Below are positions 46,784 to 60,120 of a DNA stretch of 64,000 bases, piece after piece. Each line of letters begins with the position of its first letter. Within the stretch, counting starts at the first letter, position 1. The DNA is from Staphylococcus xylosus (GTDB taxonomy: Bacteria; Bacillota; Bacilli; Staphylococcales; Staphylococcaceae): positions 124,001 through 188,000 of the forward strand of contig NZ_MRZO01000005.1 of assembly GCF_002732165.1 (NCBI RefSeq), given 5' to 3'. The notes beneath the pieces are model-generated. The model saw only the letters and a list, made by a program, of their open reading frames with translations. It did no database searches and was not told the origin of the DNA. A program made the translations under genes and the position numbers.

Positions 46784-47167
46784 CTAACTATTTCGTCTGT
46801 CTTCAGTATAAATAACTTTAGCATTCTTATTAGGAACATAAAGTGGTGTGGATAATAAGATGAAGACAAAAAATACCATTAAGAAGAATAATATCCAATG
46901 TACTACCATACCGACAACAGGTACAAAGGCAATAATGTTACCTACAATACCCAATAAAGGGATAAACATCATCGGTTTAATTGCGTTTTGCTTATCTACA
47001 ATTAAAATAACCATCATTATAAAATAGAGCAACATACTTATCAGTAACGGTTGCCAACCTAAACTAAGAATGATACTGCCTCCAAGAAAAGGAATACCGT
47101 AAACTAACTCGCTAATTATCAAAATAATACTTAATATTAAAAGAGTAGTGCGAATTGCACTTTTCAT
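46784..47167 (-). CDS. four-helix membrane protein, unknown function
   Basis: The 127-aa product has four hydrophobic segments (about 5-25, 37-57, 66-86 and 88-108) and a charged C-terminal tail. No motif or family is recognised. It is divergent from the ribosomal operon and transcribed alone. Confidence 0.55.
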   Translation of the reverse strand: MKSAIRTTLLILSIILIISELVYGIPFLGGSIILSLGWQPLLISMLLYFIMMVILIVDKQNAIKPMMFIPLLGIVGNIIAFVPVVGMVVHWILFFLMVFFVFILLSTPLYVPNKNAKVIYTEDRRNS

Positions 47168-47339
47168 TTCATTTCACCACCTAACTTAAATCTTTATATC
47201 TATCTATTATATAGGAAATAATTAAAATAGAATAACAATAAGAAAATGTAAAATTATAGAAATTTAAATATTACAATAGAAATATTAGGAAATAGGTTGA
47301 AGTGAAATACTTAATCAAGTACAATAACAAAGTATGTGT

Positions 47340-47402
47340 TAGACAAAAGTTTTAAAAACTTTTATAGAAAAGCTTGATAAATCACTGTTTATCATGTATC
47401 AT
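47340..47402 (+). promoter_or_regulatory. tandem promoters of the S10-spc-alpha operon
   Basis: Promoter 1: TAGACA (47340-47345), 17 nt, TATAGA (47363-47368). Promoter 2: TTGATA (47374-47379), 17 nt, TATCAT (47397-47402). Either could drive rpsJ onward; promoter 2 has the better match. Confidence 0.5.
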
Positions 47403-47412
47403 ATCTAATGTT

Positions 47413-47505
47413 GGACTTTAAGAACACGCGATGAAGCGAAAGGTTACTGACACACCCGGCCGCTTTGCCATGGCGCTGTGTGAGATAGTTTTCGTGGAGA
47501 AGTCT
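47413..47505 (+). promoter_or_regulatory. structured leader RNA of the ribosomal protein operon
   Basis: Three nested stems are visible: GGACTT (47413-47418) with AAGTCT (47500-47505), CACG (47425-47428) with CGTG (47493-47496), and CACAC (47451-47455) with GTGTG (47478-47482), enclosing a GC-rich CCGGCCGC segment. Closely similar sequence is familiar upstream of rpsJ in other Bacillales. A likely role is feedback control of the operon by a ribosomal protein; the ligand is not known from sequence. Confidence 0.6.
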
Positions 47506-47528
47506 ATCACTTAAATGTAGACGAATAA

Positions 47529-47849
<321 letters not shown>

Positions 47850-47876
47850 TAGAAAAAATTAGGAGGTGGACTTTCG

Positions 47877-48536
47877 ATGACCAAAGGAATCTTAGGAAGA
47901 AAAATCGGGATGACACAAGTTTTCGGAGAAAACGGTGATTTAATCCCTGTAACAGTAGTAGAAGCAAGCCAAAACGTTGTATTACAAAAGAAATCTGAAG
48001 AGATCGATGGATACAACGCTATTCAAGTAGGCTACGAAGATAAACAAGCTTACAAAAAAGATAGCAAAAGTAATAAATATGCAAATAAACCAGCTGAAGG
48101 CCATGCTAAAAAAGCAGGCACAGCACCTAAGCGCTTCATTCGTGAATTCAGAAACGTTAACGTTGATGAATACGAAGTAGGTCAAGAAGTCTCAGTTGAT
48201 ACATTTGAAGCTGGAGACGTAATTGATGTAACAGGCGTATCTAAAGGTAAAGGTTTCCAAGGTGCCATTAAACGTCATAATCAAGCACGTGGTCCAATGT
48301 CACATGGTTCTCATTTCCACAGAGCCCCAGGTTCTGTAGGTATGGCATCAGACGCTTCAAGAGTCTTTAAAGGACAAAAAATGCCTGGACGTATGGGCGG
48401 TAACACTGTAACAGTTCAAAACTTAGAAGTAGTTCAAATTGATGCTGAAAACAATGTTATTTTAGTAAAAGGTAATGTACCTGGTCCTAAAAAAGGTTTT
48501 GTAGAAATCACAACATCAATCAAAGGTAATAAATAA
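47877..48536 (+). CDS. rplC: 50S ribosomal protein L3
   Basis: A 219-aa L3 with the start [14 protein letters not shown] and the central loop [29 protein letters not shown] near the peptidyl-transferase region. GGAGGTG precedes the ATG. An early-assembling 23S rRNA binder. Confidence 0.97.
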   Translation: MTKGILGRKIGMTQVFGENGDLIPVTVVEASQNVVLQKKSEEIDGYNAIQVGYEDKQAYKKDSKSNKYANKPAEGHAKKAGTAPKRFIREFRNVNVDEYEVGQEVSVDTFEAGDVIDVTGVSKGKGFQGAIKRHNQARGPMSHGSHFHRAPGSVGMASDASRVFKGQKMPGRMGGNTVTVQNLEVVQIDAENNVILVKGNVPGPKKGFVEITTSIKGNK

Positions 48537-48562
48537 TATAATACGAAAGGAGGAATTGCATA

Positions 48563-49186
48563 ATGGCTAATTATGATGTATTAAAAGTAGATGGATCTAA
48601 ATCAGGTTCAGTTGAACTAAGCGATGCAGTATTTGCAATCGAACCAAACAACAATGTTCTTTTTGAAGCGATTAACTTACAACGTGCTTCATTACGCCAA
48701 GGTACACATGCTGTTAAGAATCGTTCAGCAGTACGTGGTGGTGGACGTAAACCATGGAGACAAAAAGGTACAGGACGTGCGCGTCAAGGTACAATCCGTG
48801 CTCCACAATGGCGTGGTGGTGGTGTCGTATTCGGACCAACACCAAGAAGTTACTCATACAAAATGCCTAAGAAAATGCGTCGTTTAGCATTACGCTCAGC
48901 ATTATCTTTCAAAGTACAAGAAAAAGGTTTAACTGTTGTAGATGCATTAAACTTAGATGCTCCAAAAACAAAAGAGTTCAAAACTGTACTTTCTAATTTA
49001 GAACAACCTAAAAAAGTATTAGTAGTTACAGAATCAGAAGATGTAAACGTTGCTTTATCAGCACGTAACATTCCTGGTGTACAAGTTACTACAGCTCAAG
49101 GTTTAAACGTTCTAGATATCACAAGCGCTGACAGTGTAGTAATTACAGAAGCAGCTGCTAAAAAAGTTGAGGAGGTGCTCGGATAA
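48563..49186 (+). CDS. rplD: 50S ribosomal protein L4
   Basis: The 207-aa product has the exit-tunnel loop region [29 protein letters not shown] (residues about 60-90, shown in part). L4 is the autoregulator of the S10 operon in Escherichia coli. Its stop overlaps the rplW start by one base. Confidence 0.97.
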   Translation: MANYDVLKVDGSKSGSVELSDAVFAIEPNNNVLFEAINLQRASLRQGTHAVKNRSAVRGGGRKPWRQKGTGRARQGTIRAPQWRGGGVVFGPTPRSYSYKMPKKMRRLALRSALSFKVQEKGLTVVDALNLDAPKTKEFKTVLSNLEQPKKVLVVTESEDVNVALSARNIPGVQVTTAQGLNVLDITSADSVVITEAAAKKVEEVLG

Positions 49187-49461
49187 TGGAAGCAAGAGAC
49201 GTTCTTAAGCGCCCCGTAATCACTGAAAAATCTTCTGCTGCAATGGCTGAAGATAAATACACATTCGACGTTGATACTCGTGCTAATAAAACACAAGTTA
49301 AAATCGCTGTTGAAGAAATCTTTGACGTTAAAGTTGATAATGTAAACATCATTAACTACAAACCAAAGAAAAAACGTATGGGCCGTTACCAAGGCTATAC
49401 AAACAAGAGACGTGTAGCAATCGTTAAATTAAAAGAAGGATCAATCGATCTATTCAACTAA
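49186..49461 (+). CDS. rplW: 50S ribosomal protein L23
   Basis: The 91-aa product has the L23 pattern [12 protein letters not shown] near the start and [15 protein letters not shown] at the end. It sits at the tunnel exit, docking site for trigger factor and SRP. The ATG overlaps the rplD stop; GGAGGTG lies just upstream. Confidence 0.96.
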   Translation: MEARDVLKRPVITEKSSAAMAEDKYTFDVDTRANKTQVKIAVEEIFDVKVDNVNIINYKPKKKRMGRYQGYTNKRRVAIVKLKEGSIDLFN

Positions 49462-49492
49462 AAAAAGATTACCAATAAGGAGGTAAACGACA

Positions 49493-50326
49493 ATGGCTCT
49501 AAAAAAATATAAGCCAATTACTAATGGTCGTCGTAATATGACTAGTTTAGATTTCGCTGAAATTACGAAAACTACACCTGAAAAGTCATTATTACAACCG
49601 CTACCGAAAAAAGCGGGACGAAATAACCAAGGTAAATTGACAGTTCGCCATCATGGTGGAGGACATAAACGTCAATACCGTGTTATTGATTTCAAACGTA
49701 ATAAAGATGGTATCAACGCTAAAGTTGATTCAATCCAATATGATCCAAACCGTTCAGCTAACATTGCATTATTAGTTTATGCTGATGGTGAAAAACGCTA
49801 TATCATCGCTCCAAAAAACCTAAAAGTAGGTCAAGTTCTTGAAAGCGGTGAAGAAGCAGACATTAAATTAGGTAATGCATTACCATTACAATTCATTCCA
49901 GTAGGTACTGTAATCCACAACATCGAGTTAAAACCTGGTAAAGGTGGACAAATTGCTCGTTCAGCTGGTGCTAGTGCACAAGTACTTGGTAAAGAAGGTA
50001 AATATGTATTAATCAGATTAAGATCTGGCGAAGTACGTATGATTCTTTCAACTTGCCGTGCTACAATTGGACAAGTTGGTAACATCCAACATGAACTTGT
50101 AAACGTTGGTAAAGCAGGACGTTCTAGATGGAAAGGCATTCGCCCAACAGTTCGTGGTTCTGTAATGAACCCTAACGATCACCCACACGGTGGTGGTGAA
50201 GGTCGTGCACCTATCGGTAGACCATCTCCAATGTCACCTTGGGGTAAACCTACGCTTGGTAAGAAAACTCGTCGTGGTAAAAAATCATCTGACAAACTTA
50301 TCGTTCGTGGACGTAAGAAAAAATAA
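49493..50326 (+). CDS. rplB: 50S ribosomal protein L2
   Basis: The 277-aa product includes [19 protein letters not shown] and the universally conserved [14 protein letters not shown] loop whose histidine lies near the peptidyl-transferase centre. GGAGG precedes the ATG. Confidence 0.98.
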   Translation: MALKKYKPITNGRRNMTSLDFAEITKTTPEKSLLQPLPKKAGRNNQGKLTVRHHGGGHKRQYRVIDFKRNKDGINAKVDSIQYDPNRSANIALLVYADGEKRYIIAPKNLKVGQVLESGEEADIKLGNALPLQFIPVGTVIHNIELKPGKGGQIARSAGASAQVLGKEGKYVLIRLRSGEVRMILSTCRATIGQVGNIQHELVNVGKAGRSRWKGIRPTVRGSVMNPNDHPHGGGEGRAPIGRPSPMSPWGKPTLGKKTRRGKKSSDKLIVRGRKKK

Positions 50327-50332
50327 AAATGA

Positions 50333-50375
50333 CTTATTTGCGTGTGTGGCTTAAAAGCCGCACGCACACAATAAG
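50333..50375 (+). other. strong stem-loop between rplB and rpsS
   Basis: CTTATT and AATAAG close a long stem containing TGTGTGGCTT opposite AAGCCGCACGCACA, with a GGCTTAAAAGCC top. It ends 15 nt before the rpsS start and has no T-run, so it is more likely an mRNA processing or regulatory structure than a terminator. Confidence 0.65.
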
Positions 50376-50390
50376 AAGGGAGGCGCCACT

Positions 50391-50669
50391 ATGGCTCGTA
50401 GTATTAAAAAAGGACCTTTCGCTGACGATCATCTAAAGAAAAAAGTTGAGGCTCAAAGCGGAAGCGAGAAAAAACAAGTAATCAAAACTTGGTCACGTCG
50501 TTCAACTATATTCCCTGAATTTATCGGACATACATTCGCTGTATATGACGGACGTAAACACGTACCTGTATTCGTAACTGAAGATATGGTTGGTCATAAA
50601 TTAGGAGAATTCGCACCAACTCGTACATTCAAAGGACACGTTGCAGACGACAAAAAAACTAGAAGATAA
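50391..50669 (+). CDS. rpsS: 30S ribosomal protein S19
   Basis: The 92-aa product starts [18 protein letters not shown] and contains the [22 protein letters not shown] core. It lies in the small-subunit head with S13. GGGAGG precedes the ATG, after the stem-loop at 50333-50375. Confidence 0.97.
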   Translation: MARSIKKGPFADDHLKKKVEAQSGSEKKQVIKTWSRRSTIFPEFIGHTFAVYDGRKHVPVFVTEDMVGHKLGEFAPTRTFKGHVADDKKTRR

Positions 50670-50697
50670 TTTCTAACAGGTAGAGGAGGAAATTCCA

Positions 50698-51051
50698 ATG
50701 GAAGCAAAAGCGGTTGCTAAAACAATAAGAATCGCACCTCGTAAAGTTAGATTAGTATTAGATCTAATAAGAGGCAAAAATGCTGGAGAAGCTATTGCGA
50801 TTTTAAAATTAAAGAACAAAGCTTCATCACCAGTAGTTGAAAAATTATTAATGTCCGCTTTAGCAAATGCTGAACATAACTACGACATGAACACTGATGA
50901 ATTAGTAGTTAAAGAAGCTTATGCTAATGAAGGACCAACATTAAAACGTTTCCGTCCACGTGCACAAGGCCGTGCAAGTGCGATCAACAAACGTACAAGC
51001 CATATTACAATCGTCGTAAGTGACGGTAAAGAAGAAGCTAAAGAAGCTTAA
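50698..51051 (+). CDS. rplV: 50S ribosomal protein L22
   Basis: The 117-aa product has [17 protein letters not shown] near the start and the tunnel-wall hairpin [17 protein letters not shown]. Macrolide resistance changes occur in this loop in other bacteria; no unusual residue is seen here. Confidence 0.97.
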   Translation: MEAKAVAKTIRIAPRKVRLVLDLIRGKNAGEAIAILKLKNKASSPVVEKLLMSALANAEHNYDMNTDELVVKEAYANEGPTLKRFRPRAQGRASAINKRTSHITIVVSDGKEEAKEA

Positions 51052-51075
51052 TACATTTTTTAAGGAGGGAACACT

Positions 51076-51729
51076 TTGGGTCAAAAAATTAATCCAATCG
51101 GACTTCGTGTTGGTGTAATCCGTGATTGGGAAGCTAAATGGTATGCAGAAAAAGACTTCGCTTCACTATTACACGAAGATTTAAAAATCCGTAAGTATAT
51201 TGATAACGCGTTAACAGAAGCATCAGTTTCTCACGTTGAAATCGAACGTGCTGCGAATCGTATCAACATCGCTATTCATACTGGTAAACCAGGTATGGTA
51301 ATCGGTAAAGGCGGTTCAGAAATTGAAAAATTACGTAATAAATTAAATTCATTAACTAACAAAAAAGTACACATCAATGTTATCGAAATCAAAAAAGTTG
51401 ATTTAGATGCTAAACTTGTTGCAGAAAACATTGCACGTCAATTAGAAAACCGTGCTTCATTCCGTCGTGTACAAAAACAAGCAATTACAAGAGCAATGAA
51501 ACTTGGTGCTAAAGGTATCAAAACACAAGTTTCAGGTCGTCTAGCTGGAGCTGACATCGCTCGTGCTGAACAATATTCAGAAGGAACTGTTCCACTTCAT
51601 ACTCTACGTGCTGACATTGGTTACGCACATGCAGAAGCAGACACTACTTACGGTAAGTTAGGTGTCAAAGTATGGATCTATCGTGGAGAAGTTCTTCCTA
51701 CTAAGAACACTAGTGAAGGAGGAAAATAA
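51076..51729 (+). CDS. rpsC: 30S ribosomal protein S3
   Basis: The 217-aa product begins [17 protein letters not shown] and holds the KH motif [13 protein letters not shown]. The start codon is TTG 51076 after AAGGAGGG; no ATG is available at the conserved N-terminus. It forms part of the mRNA entry channel. Confidence 0.97.
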   Translation: MGQKINPIGLRVGVIRDWEAKWYAEKDFASLLHEDLKIRKYIDNALTEASVSHVEIERAANRINIAIHTGKPGMVIGKGGSEIEKLRNKLNSLTNKKVHINVIEIKKVDLDAKLVAENIARQLENRASFRRVQKQAITRAMKLGAKGIKTQVSGRLAGADIARAEQYSEGTVPLHTLRADIGYAHAEADTTYGKLGVKVWIYRGEVLPTKNTSEGGK

Positions 51730-51731
51730 TA

Positions 51732-52166
51732 ATGTTACTACCAAAACGTGTAAAATATCGTCGTCAACATCGTCCTAAAACAACTGGTCGTTCAAAAGGC
51801 GGTAATTATGTAACATTTGGTGAGTATGGTTTACAAGCAACTACAACTTCTTGGATCACATCTCGTCAAATTGAATCAGCTCGTATTGCAATGACACGTT
51901 ATATGAAACGTGGCGGGAAAGTTTGGATTAAAATCTTCCCACATACACCTTACACTAAAAAACCTTTAGAAGTACGTATGGGTGCTGGTAAAGGTGCAGT
52001 AGAAGGTTGGATTGCAGTAGCAAAACCAGGTAGAATTTTATTTGAAATCGCAGGCGTTAACGAAGAAGTTGCGCGTGAAGCATTACGTTTAGCAAGTCAC
52101 AAACTTCCAGTTAAAACTAAGTTTGTAAAACGTGAAGAATTGGGTGGTGAAACAAATGAAAGCTAA
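51732..52166 (+). CDS. rplP: 50S ribosomal protein L16
   Basis: The 144-aa product contains [12 protein letters not shown] at the start and [20 protein letters not shown] in the core. It begins 2 bp after rpsC and overlaps rpmC by 11 bp. Confidence 0.97.
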   Translation: MLLPKRVKYRRQHRPKTTGRSKGGNYVTFGEYGLQATTTSWITSRQIESARIAMTRYMKRGGKVWIKIFPHTPYTKKPLEVRMGAGKGAVEGWIAVAKPGRILFEIAGVNEEVAREALRLASHKLPVKTKFVKREELGGETNES

Positions 52167-52365
52167 GGAAATTAGAGACTTAACCACTTCAGAAATCGAA
52201 GAGCAAATTAAATCTTCAAAAGAAGAGCTTTTTAACCTACGCTTTCAGTTAGCTACAGGTCAATTAGAGGAAACTGCACGTATTCGCACAGTAAGAAAAA
52301 CGATTGCACGTCTAAAAACTGTTGCTCGTGAAAGAGAAATTGAACAAGGTAAAGCGAATCAATAA
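52156..52365 (+). CDS. rpmC: 50S ribosomal protein L29
   Basis: The 69-aa product starts [18 protein letters not shown], the conserved L29 N-terminus, from ATG 52156 inside the end of rplP. GGGTGG lies 9 nt upstream. An in-frame ATG at 52132 is too far upstream. Confidence 0.95.
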   Translation: MKAKEIRDLTTSEIEEQIKSSKEELFNLRFQLATGQLEETARIRTVRKTIARLKTVAREREIEQGKANQ

Positions 52366-52391
52366 TTCAATTGAAAGAGGAGGTTACTAAA

Positions 52392-52655
52392 GTGAGCGAA
52401 AGAAATGATCGTAAAGTTTATGTAGGTAGAGTCGTTTCCGATAAAATGGATAAAACGATAACTGTACTTGTTGAAACATACAAAACGCACAAGTTATATG
52501 GTAAACGAGTAAAATACTCTAAAAAATACAAAACTCATGATGAAAACAACTCAGCTAAATTAGGGGACACAGTTAAGATACAAGAGACTCGTCCTTTATC
52601 AGCAACTAAACGTTTCCGTTTGGTAGAAATTGTTGAAGAATCAGTAATTATTTAA
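52392..52655 (+). CDS. rpsQ: 30S ribosomal protein S17
   Basis: The 87-aa product starts at GTG 52392 ([20 protein letters not shown]) after AGAGGAGG. A longer frame from 52371 would include the ribosome site. The length and sequence match the S. aureus protein closely. Confidence 0.96.
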
Positions 52656-52683
52656 TTAAATAGTGAAGATAAAGGAGGTTTAA

Positions 52684-53055
<372 letters not shown>

Positions 53056-53097
53056 TAAAAACATTTATAAATATATAAATTTAAGGAGGTGCCACAC

Positions 53098-53415
53098 ATG
53101 CATATCAAAAAAGGTGACAACGTTAAAGTTATCGCAGGTAAAGACAAAGGTAAAGAAGGTAAAGTTGTTTCAACTGAACCTAAAAAAGACCGTGTCGTTG
53201 TGGAAGGTGTCAATATTATCAAAAAGCACCAAAAACCAACTCAATTTAACCCTGAAGGTGGAATCTTAGAAACAGAGGCAGCAATCCATGTTTCTAACGT
53301 ACAATTATTAGACCCTAAAACGAATGAACCAACTCGAGTAGGTTATAAATTCGAAGATGGAAAAAAAGTTCGTGTAGCTAAAAAATCTGGCGAAGAAATC
53401 AAATCTAATAATTAA
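53098..53415 (+). CDS. rplX: 50S ribosomal protein L24
   Basis: The 105-aa product starts [20 protein letters not shown] with a KOW motif. ATG 53098 follows AAGGAGGTG; a longer frame from 53089 would cut into that site. Confidence 0.97.
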   Translation: MHIKKGDNVKVIAGKDKGKEGKVVSTEPKKDRVVVEGVNIIKKHQKPTQFNPEGGILETEAAIHVSNVQLLDPKTNEPTRVGYKFEDGKKVRVAKKSGEEIKSNN

Positions 53416-53440
53416 TAACTAATTGAAAGGAGGATCCACT

Positions 53441-53980
53441 GTGAACCGTTTAAAAGAAAAATATAACTCTGAAGTTACTCAAAACTTAGTGAAACAATTT
53501 GACTATAGTTCAGTAATGGAAGTTCCAAAAATAGAAAAAATCGTAGTAAATATGGGTGTCGGTGACGCTGTTCAAAATACGAAAGTATTAGATGACGCTG
53601 TAGAAGAATTACAGTCAATCACTGGTCAAAAACCATTAATTACAAAAGCTAAAAAATCAGTAGCAACTTTCCGTTTACGTGAAGGTATGCCTATCGGAGC
53701 TAAAGTGACACTTCGTGGAGAAAGAATGTATGACTTTTTAGATAAATTAATCGCTGTATCACTTCCACGTGTACGTGACTTCCGTGGTGTATCAAAAACT
53801 GCATTCGACGGTAGAGGTAACTACACTCTAGGTGTTAAAGAACAATTAATTTTCCCTGAAATCGACTATGATCGCGTAAGTAAAATACGAGGAATGGATA
53901 TCGTTATCGTAACTACTGCTAACACTGACGAGGAAGCTCGTGAATTGTTAACACAATTCGGTATGCCATTTCAAAAATAA
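53441..53980 (+). CDS. rplE: 50S ribosomal protein L5
   Basis: The 179-aa product starts at GTG 53441 ([13 protein letters not shown]) after AAGGAGG, and includes [14 protein letters not shown] and [18 protein letters not shown]. It contacts 5S rRNA. Confidence 0.97.
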   Translation: MNRLKEKYNSEVTQNLVKQFDYSSVMEVPKIEKIVVNMGVGDAVQNTKVLDDAVEELQSITGQKPLITKAKKSVATFRLREGMPIGAKVTLRGERMYDFLDKLIAVSLPRVRDFRGVSKTAFDGRGNYTLGVKEQLIFPEIDYDRVSKIRGMDIVIVTTANTDEEARELLTQFGMPFQK

Positions 53981-54001
53981 TCTCTAAAGGAGGCTAATTA
54001 A

Positions 54002-54187
54002 GTGGCTAAAACTTCAATGGTTGCTAAGCAACAAAAAAAACAAAAGTTCCAAGTACGTGAATATACTCGTTGTGAACGCTGTGGTCGTCCACATTCTGTA
54101 TATCGTAAATTTAAATTATGCCGTATTTGTTTCCGTGAATTAGCTTATAAAGGCCAAATCCCTGGCGTTCGTAAAGCTAGCTGGTAA
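54002..54187 (+). CDS. rpsN: 30S ribosomal protein S14, zinc-binding type Z
   Basis: The 61-aa form has the zinc ligands C-x2-C (CERCGR) and C-x2-C (CRICFR). The longer zinc-free paralog that many Firmicutes use under zinc limitation is not in this window. The start is GTG 54002. Confidence 0.96.
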   Translation: MAKTSMVAKQQKKQKFQVREYTRCERCGRPHSVYRKFKLCRICFRELAYKGQIPGVRKASW

Positions 54188-54218
54188 TAGAAAATAGTCT
54201 GAAAGGAGGCAACAATCA

Positions 54219-54617
54219 ATGACAATCAACGATCCAATTGCAGATATGCTAACTCGTGTAAGAAACGCAAACATGGTGCGTCACGATAAATTAGAATTAC
54301 CTGCTTCTAACATTAAAAAAGAAATTGCTGAAATATTAAAAAGTGAAGGTTTCATTAAAAACGTAGAATACGTTGAAGACGATAAACAAGGGGTAATCCG
54401 TTTATTCCTTAAATATGGTCAAAATAATGAGCGTGTTATCACTGGATTAAAACGTATCTCAAAACCAGGTTTACGTGTATATGCTAAAGCTAACGAAGTA
54501 CCTAAAGTACTTAACGGTTTAGGTATTGCATTAGTTTCTACTTCAGAAGGTGTTATCACTGACAAAGAAGCTAGAAAACGTAACATCGGTGGAGAAATCT
54601 TAGGTTACATTTGGTAA
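54219..54617 (+). CDS. rpsH: 30S ribosomal protein S8
   Basis: The 132-aa product starts [16 protein letters not shown] and ends with [15 protein letters not shown], the standard S8 ends. S8 is the repressor of the spc operon in Escherichia coli. AAAGGAGG precedes the ATG. Confidence 0.97.
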   Translation: MTINDPIADMLTRVRNANMVRHDKLELPASNIKKEIAEILKSEGFIKNVEYVEDDKQGVIRLFLKYGQNNERVITGLKRISKPGLRVYAKANEVPKVLNGLGIALVSTSEGVITDKEARKRNIGGEILGYIW

Positions 54618-54644
54618 TAATAAATAATAAGGAGGTGCGATAAC

Positions 54645-55181
54645 ATGAGTCGTGTTGGTAAAAAAATTATTGACATCCCTAGCGACGTAACAGTAAGTGT
54701 TGAAGGTAACACAGTTACTGTTAAAGGTCCTAAAGGTGAATTATCAAGAACAATGAATGAAAGAATGACATATAAACAAGACGAAAGCACTTTAGAAGTT
54801 GTAAGACCAACTGATTCTAAAGAAGATAGAACAGTACATGGTACAACTCGTGCTTTAATCAGTAATATGATACAAGGTGTTAAAGAAGGATACCAAAAAA
54901 CACTTGAATTAGTTGGTGTTGGTTACCGTGCTCAAATGCAAGGTAATGACTTAATCTTAAACGTTGGTTACTCTCACCCAGTTGAAATTAAAGCTGATGA
55001 CGGTATTACTTTCGGTGTAGAAAAAAATACAACAGTTACAGTTGCTGGTATTTCTAAAGAACAAGTTGGAGCTATCGCTTCAAACATTCGTTCAGTAAGA
55101 CCTCCAGAACCTTATAAAGGTAAAGGAATTCGTTACCAAGGTGAATACGTTCGCCGTAAAGAAGGTAAAACTGGTAAATAA
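54645..55181 (+). CDS. rplF: 50S ribosomal protein L6
   Basis: The 178-aa product starts [16 protein letters not shown] and ends with the conserved [21 protein letters not shown] segment. It sits near the GTPase-associated region. AAGGAGGTG precedes the ATG. Confidence 0.97.
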   Translation: MSRVGKKIIDIPSDVTVSVEGNTVTVKGPKGELSRTMNERMTYKQDESTLEVVRPTDSKEDRTVHGTTRALISNMIQGVKEGYQKTLELVGVGYRAQMQGNDLILNVGYSHPVEIKADDGITFGVEKNTTVTVAGISKEQVGAIASNIRSVRPPEPYKGKGIRYQGEYVRRKEGKTGK

Positions 55182-55212
55182 TAAATAACTTTCTATAGAA
55201 AGGAGAATTAAG

Positions 55213-55575
55213 ATGATCAGCAAAATTGACAAAAATAAAGTGCGTTTAAAAAGACATTCACGTGTACGTAGTAAATTAGCTGGCACAGCTGAAAAACCAC
55301 GTTTGAATATCTATCGTTCAAACAAGCATATCTATGCACAAGTTATAGATGATGTTAATGGTAAAACAATCGCGCAAGCATCAACTCAAGAAAAAGATTT
55401 AGCTAACGAATCAGGTTCAAAAGTTGACTTATCAGCTAAAGTTGGCGAAACTGTAGCTAAAAGAGCTAGCGAAAAAGGCGTAAAAACAATTGTATTTGAC
55501 CGTGGAGGATATTTATACCATGGCCGTGTTAAAGCCTTAGCAGATGCAGCTCGTGAAAATGGTTTAGAATTTTAA
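55213..55575 (+). CDS. rplR: 50S ribosomal protein L18
   Basis: The 120-aa product has [20 protein letters not shown] near the start and [26 protein letters not shown] at the end (in part). It binds 5S rRNA. AAAGGAG precedes the ATG. Confidence 0.97.
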   Translation: MISKIDKNKVRLKRHSRVRSKLAGTAEKPRLNIYRSNKHIYAQVIDDVNGKTIAQASTQEKDLANESGSKVDLSAKVGETVAKRASEKGVKTIVFDRGGYLYHGRVKALADAARENGLEF

Positions 55576-55595
55576 TTTAAAGGAGGGACATTTAC

Positions 55596-56093
55596 ATGGC
55601 TCGTAGAGAAGAAGCGAAAGAATTTGAAGAACGCGTTGTTACAATTAACCGTGTTGCGAAAGTTGTAAAAGGTGGTCGTCGTTTCCGTTTTACTGCTTTA
55701 GTTGTAGTAGGAGATAAAAACGGTCGCGTTGGTTTCGGTACTGGTAAAGCGCAAGAGGTACCAGAAGCAATCAAAAAAGCAGTTGAAGCAGCTAAAAAAG
55801 ATTTAGTTGTTGTTCCACGTGTTGAAGGTACTACACCTCACACAATTACTGGACGTTTCAGTTCAGGCAGTGTATTTATGAAACCAGCTGCACCTGGTAC
55901 TGGTGTTATTGCAGGTGGCCCTGTTCGTGCAGTATTAGAATTAGCAGGTATCACTGATATCTTAAGTAAATCTTTAGGTTCAAATACACCAATTAACATG
56001 GTTCGTGCAACAATCAATGGATTAAAAAACCTTAAAAATGCTGAAGAAGTTGCGAAATTACGTGGCAAATCAGTAGAAGAATTATACAATTAA
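55596..56093 (+). CDS. rpsE: 30S ribosomal protein S5
   Basis: The 165-aa product contains the RNA-binding start [20 protein letters not shown] and [17 protein letters not shown]. It helps mRNA unwinding and decoding accuracy; a loop here is where spectinomycin changes arise in other species. AAGGAGGG precedes the ATG. Confidence 0.97.
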   Translation: MARREEAKEFEERVVTINRVAKVVKGGRRFRFTALVVVGDKNGRVGFGTGKAQEVPEAIKKAVEAAKKDLVVVPRVEGTTPHTITGRFSSGSVFMKPAAPGTGVIAGGPVRAVLELAGITDILSKSLGSNTPINMVRATINGLKNLKNAEEVAKLRGKSVEELYN

Positions 56094-56109
56094 GGAGGGA
56101 AAATAAGTT

Positions 56110-56289
56110 ATGGCTAAATTACAAATTACCCTCACTCGTAGTGTTATAGGTCGTCCAGAAACACAACGTAAAACTGTTGAAGCTTTAGGTTTGAAAAAAA
56201 CAAACTCTTCAGTAGTTGTTGAAGATAACCCTGCTATTCGTGGGCAAATCAACAAAGTAAGTCACTTAGTGACAGTAGAAGAAAAATAA
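56110..56289 (+). CDS. rpmD: 50S ribosomal protein L30
   Basis: The 59-aa product starts [20 protein letters not shown] and ends [10 protein letters not shown], a complete L30. GGAGGG is 9 nt upstream of the ATG at 56110. Confidence 0.96.
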   Translation: MAKLQITLTRSVIGRPETQRKTVEALGLKKTNSSVVVEDNPAIRGQINKVSHLVTVEEK

Positions 56290-56307
56290 TTTTAAGGAGG
56301 TGCCGAA

Positions 56308-56747
56308 ATGAAATTACATGAGTTAAAACCGGCAGAAGGTTCTCGTAAAGTTCGTAACCGCGTTGGACGTGGTGCAGCTACTGGTAACGGTAAAACTAGT
56401 GGTCGTGGACAAAAAGGTCAAAAAGCACGTTCAGGTGGTAGTGTAAGACCAGGCTTCGAAGGTGGTCAATTACCATTATTCCGTCGCTTACCAAAACGAG
56501 GTTTTACTAACATTAACCGTAAAGAATATGCTATTGTTAACTTAGACCAACTTAATAAATTTGAAGATGGTACTGAAGTAACTCCTGCTTTATTAGTAGA
56601 ATCTGGTGTAGTTAAGAGTGAAAAATCTGGTATTAAAGTACTAGGTAACGGTTCACTTGATAAGAAATTAACTGTTAAAGCTAACAAATTCTCTGCATCT
56701 GCAGCAGAAGCTATTGATGCAAAAGGCGGAGCACACGAGGTGATCTA

Positions 56748-56748
<1 letters not shown>
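56308..56748 (+). CDS. rplO: 50S ribosomal protein L15
   Basis: The 146-aa product starts [20 protein letters not shown] and has the glycine-rich tail-contact region [13 protein letters not shown]. Its stop codon overlaps the secY start by one base. Confidence 0.97.
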
Positions 56749-58708
<1,960 letters not shown>

Positions 58709-58881
58709 AGTCAACTTTGTACGGTCTATGTAATGCTAAAGGTATAATTAAATAAGAGTGACCATGCGTTAACGTAATTCATTTAATTTTGTTAAACTGA
58801 TTAACAACACTTATAGACTCGTATGGTTAGAGTTGATTTTTTGACGATAACCAACTATTTCAAAAAGGGGGAAGTTAATTA
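58709..58881. promoter_or_regulatory. gap between adk and infA with a probable secondary promoter
   Basis: A TATAAT (58743-58748) has only a weak upstream partner. The gap also has inverted repeat TGGTTA/TAACCA (58824-58829 and 58848-58853). An internal promoter here would raise infA-rpoA expression, but it is not strongly marked. Confidence 0.35.
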
Positions 58882-59100
58882 ATGGCTAAACAAGATGTAA
58901 TTGAATTAGAAGGTACTGTATTAGATACTTTACCAAATGCAATGTTTAAAGTAGAATTAGAAAATGGTCATGAGATTTTAGCTCATGTAAGTGGTAAGAT
59001 CAGAATGAATTATATTCGTATTCTACCTGGCGACAAAGTAACAGTTGAAATGTCTCCGTATGATTTAACACGCGGAAGAATTACGTATCGTTATAAATGA
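58882..59100 (+). CDS. infA: translation initiation factor IF-1
   Basis: The 72-aa OB-fold protein starts [20 protein letters not shown] and ends [18 protein letters not shown]. It occupies the ribosomal A site during initiation. GGGGGAAG precedes the ATG. Confidence 0.98.
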
Positions 59101-59119
59101 TCGTCACTCCATAATATAG

Positions 59120-59245
<126 letters not shown>

Positions 59246-59266
59246 TAAAGAGAGGTGTAATTAATT

Positions 59267-59632
59267 ATGGCACGTATTGCAGGAGTAGATATTCCACGTG
59301 AAAAACGTATTGTTATTTCATTAACTTATGTGTATGGTATCGGTACTACTACAGCAAATAAAATTGCTGAAGAAGCTAACGTATCACCTGAAACACGCGT
59401 TAAAGATTTAACTGATGATGAATTAGGTCGTATCCGTGAAGTAGTTGACAGCTATAAAGTAGAAGGTGACTTACGTCGTGAGCAAAACTTAAACATTAAA
59501 CGTTTAATGGAAATCTCATCATACCGTGGTATCCGTCACCGTCGTGGATTACCAGTTCGCGGACAAAAAACAAAAAACAATGCTCGTACTCGTAAAGGCC
59601 CAGTTAAAACTGTAGCTAACAAGAAAAAATAA
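59267..59632 (+). CDS. rpsM: 30S ribosomal protein S13
   Basis: The 121-aa product begins [20 protein letters not shown] and ends with the basic tail [15 protein letters not shown] that contacts P-site tRNA. GAGGTG precedes the ATG. Confidence 0.97.
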   Translation: MARIAGVDIPREKRIVISLTYVYGIGTTTANKIAEEANVSPETRVKDLTDDELGRIREVVDSYKVEGDLRREQNLNIKRLMEISSYRGIRHRRGLPVRGQKTKNNARTRKGPVKTVANKKK

Positions 59633-59655
59633 TAGGTAAAGGAGGCAAAATTTAA

Positions 59656-60045
59656 ATGGCACGTAAACAAGTATCTCGTAAACGTAGAGTGAAAAAGAAT
59701 ATTGAAAATGGTGTGGCTCACATCCGTTCAACATTCAATAATACAATAGTAACTATTACTGATGAATTTGGTAACGCATTATCATGGTCATCAGCAGGTG
59801 CACTAGGCTTTAAAGGATCAAAAAAATCAACACCATTCGCAGCTCAAATGGCAGCTGAAACAGCTTCAAAAACAGCAATGGAACACGGTTTGAAATCTGT
59901 TGAAGTTACTGTAAAAGGTCCTGGTCCTGGTCGTGAATCAGCTATTCGTGCGTTACAATCAGCTGGATTAGAAGTAACTGCAATTCGTGACGTTACTCCA
60001 GTACCACATAATGGTTGTCGTCCACCAAAACGTCGTCGCGTATAA
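59656..60045 (+). CDS. rpsK: 30S ribosomal protein S11
   Basis: The 129-aa product contains [20 protein letters not shown] and the C-terminal [17 protein letters not shown]. It forms the platform near the mRNA exit. AAGGAGG precedes the ATG. Confidence 0.97.
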   Translation: MARKQVSRKRRVKKNIENGVAHIRSTFNNTIVTITDEFGNALSWSSAGALGFKGSKKSTPFAAQMAAETASKTAMEHGLKSVEVTVKGPGPGRESAIRALQSAGLEVTAIRDVTPVPHNGCRPPKRRRV

Positions 60046-60120
60046 TTTTATTGTTATTGTCGCAGGTCACTGAGAAATACAGTATATATCAAGTCGACGT
60101 AATCAAGGAGGATATTGTAA

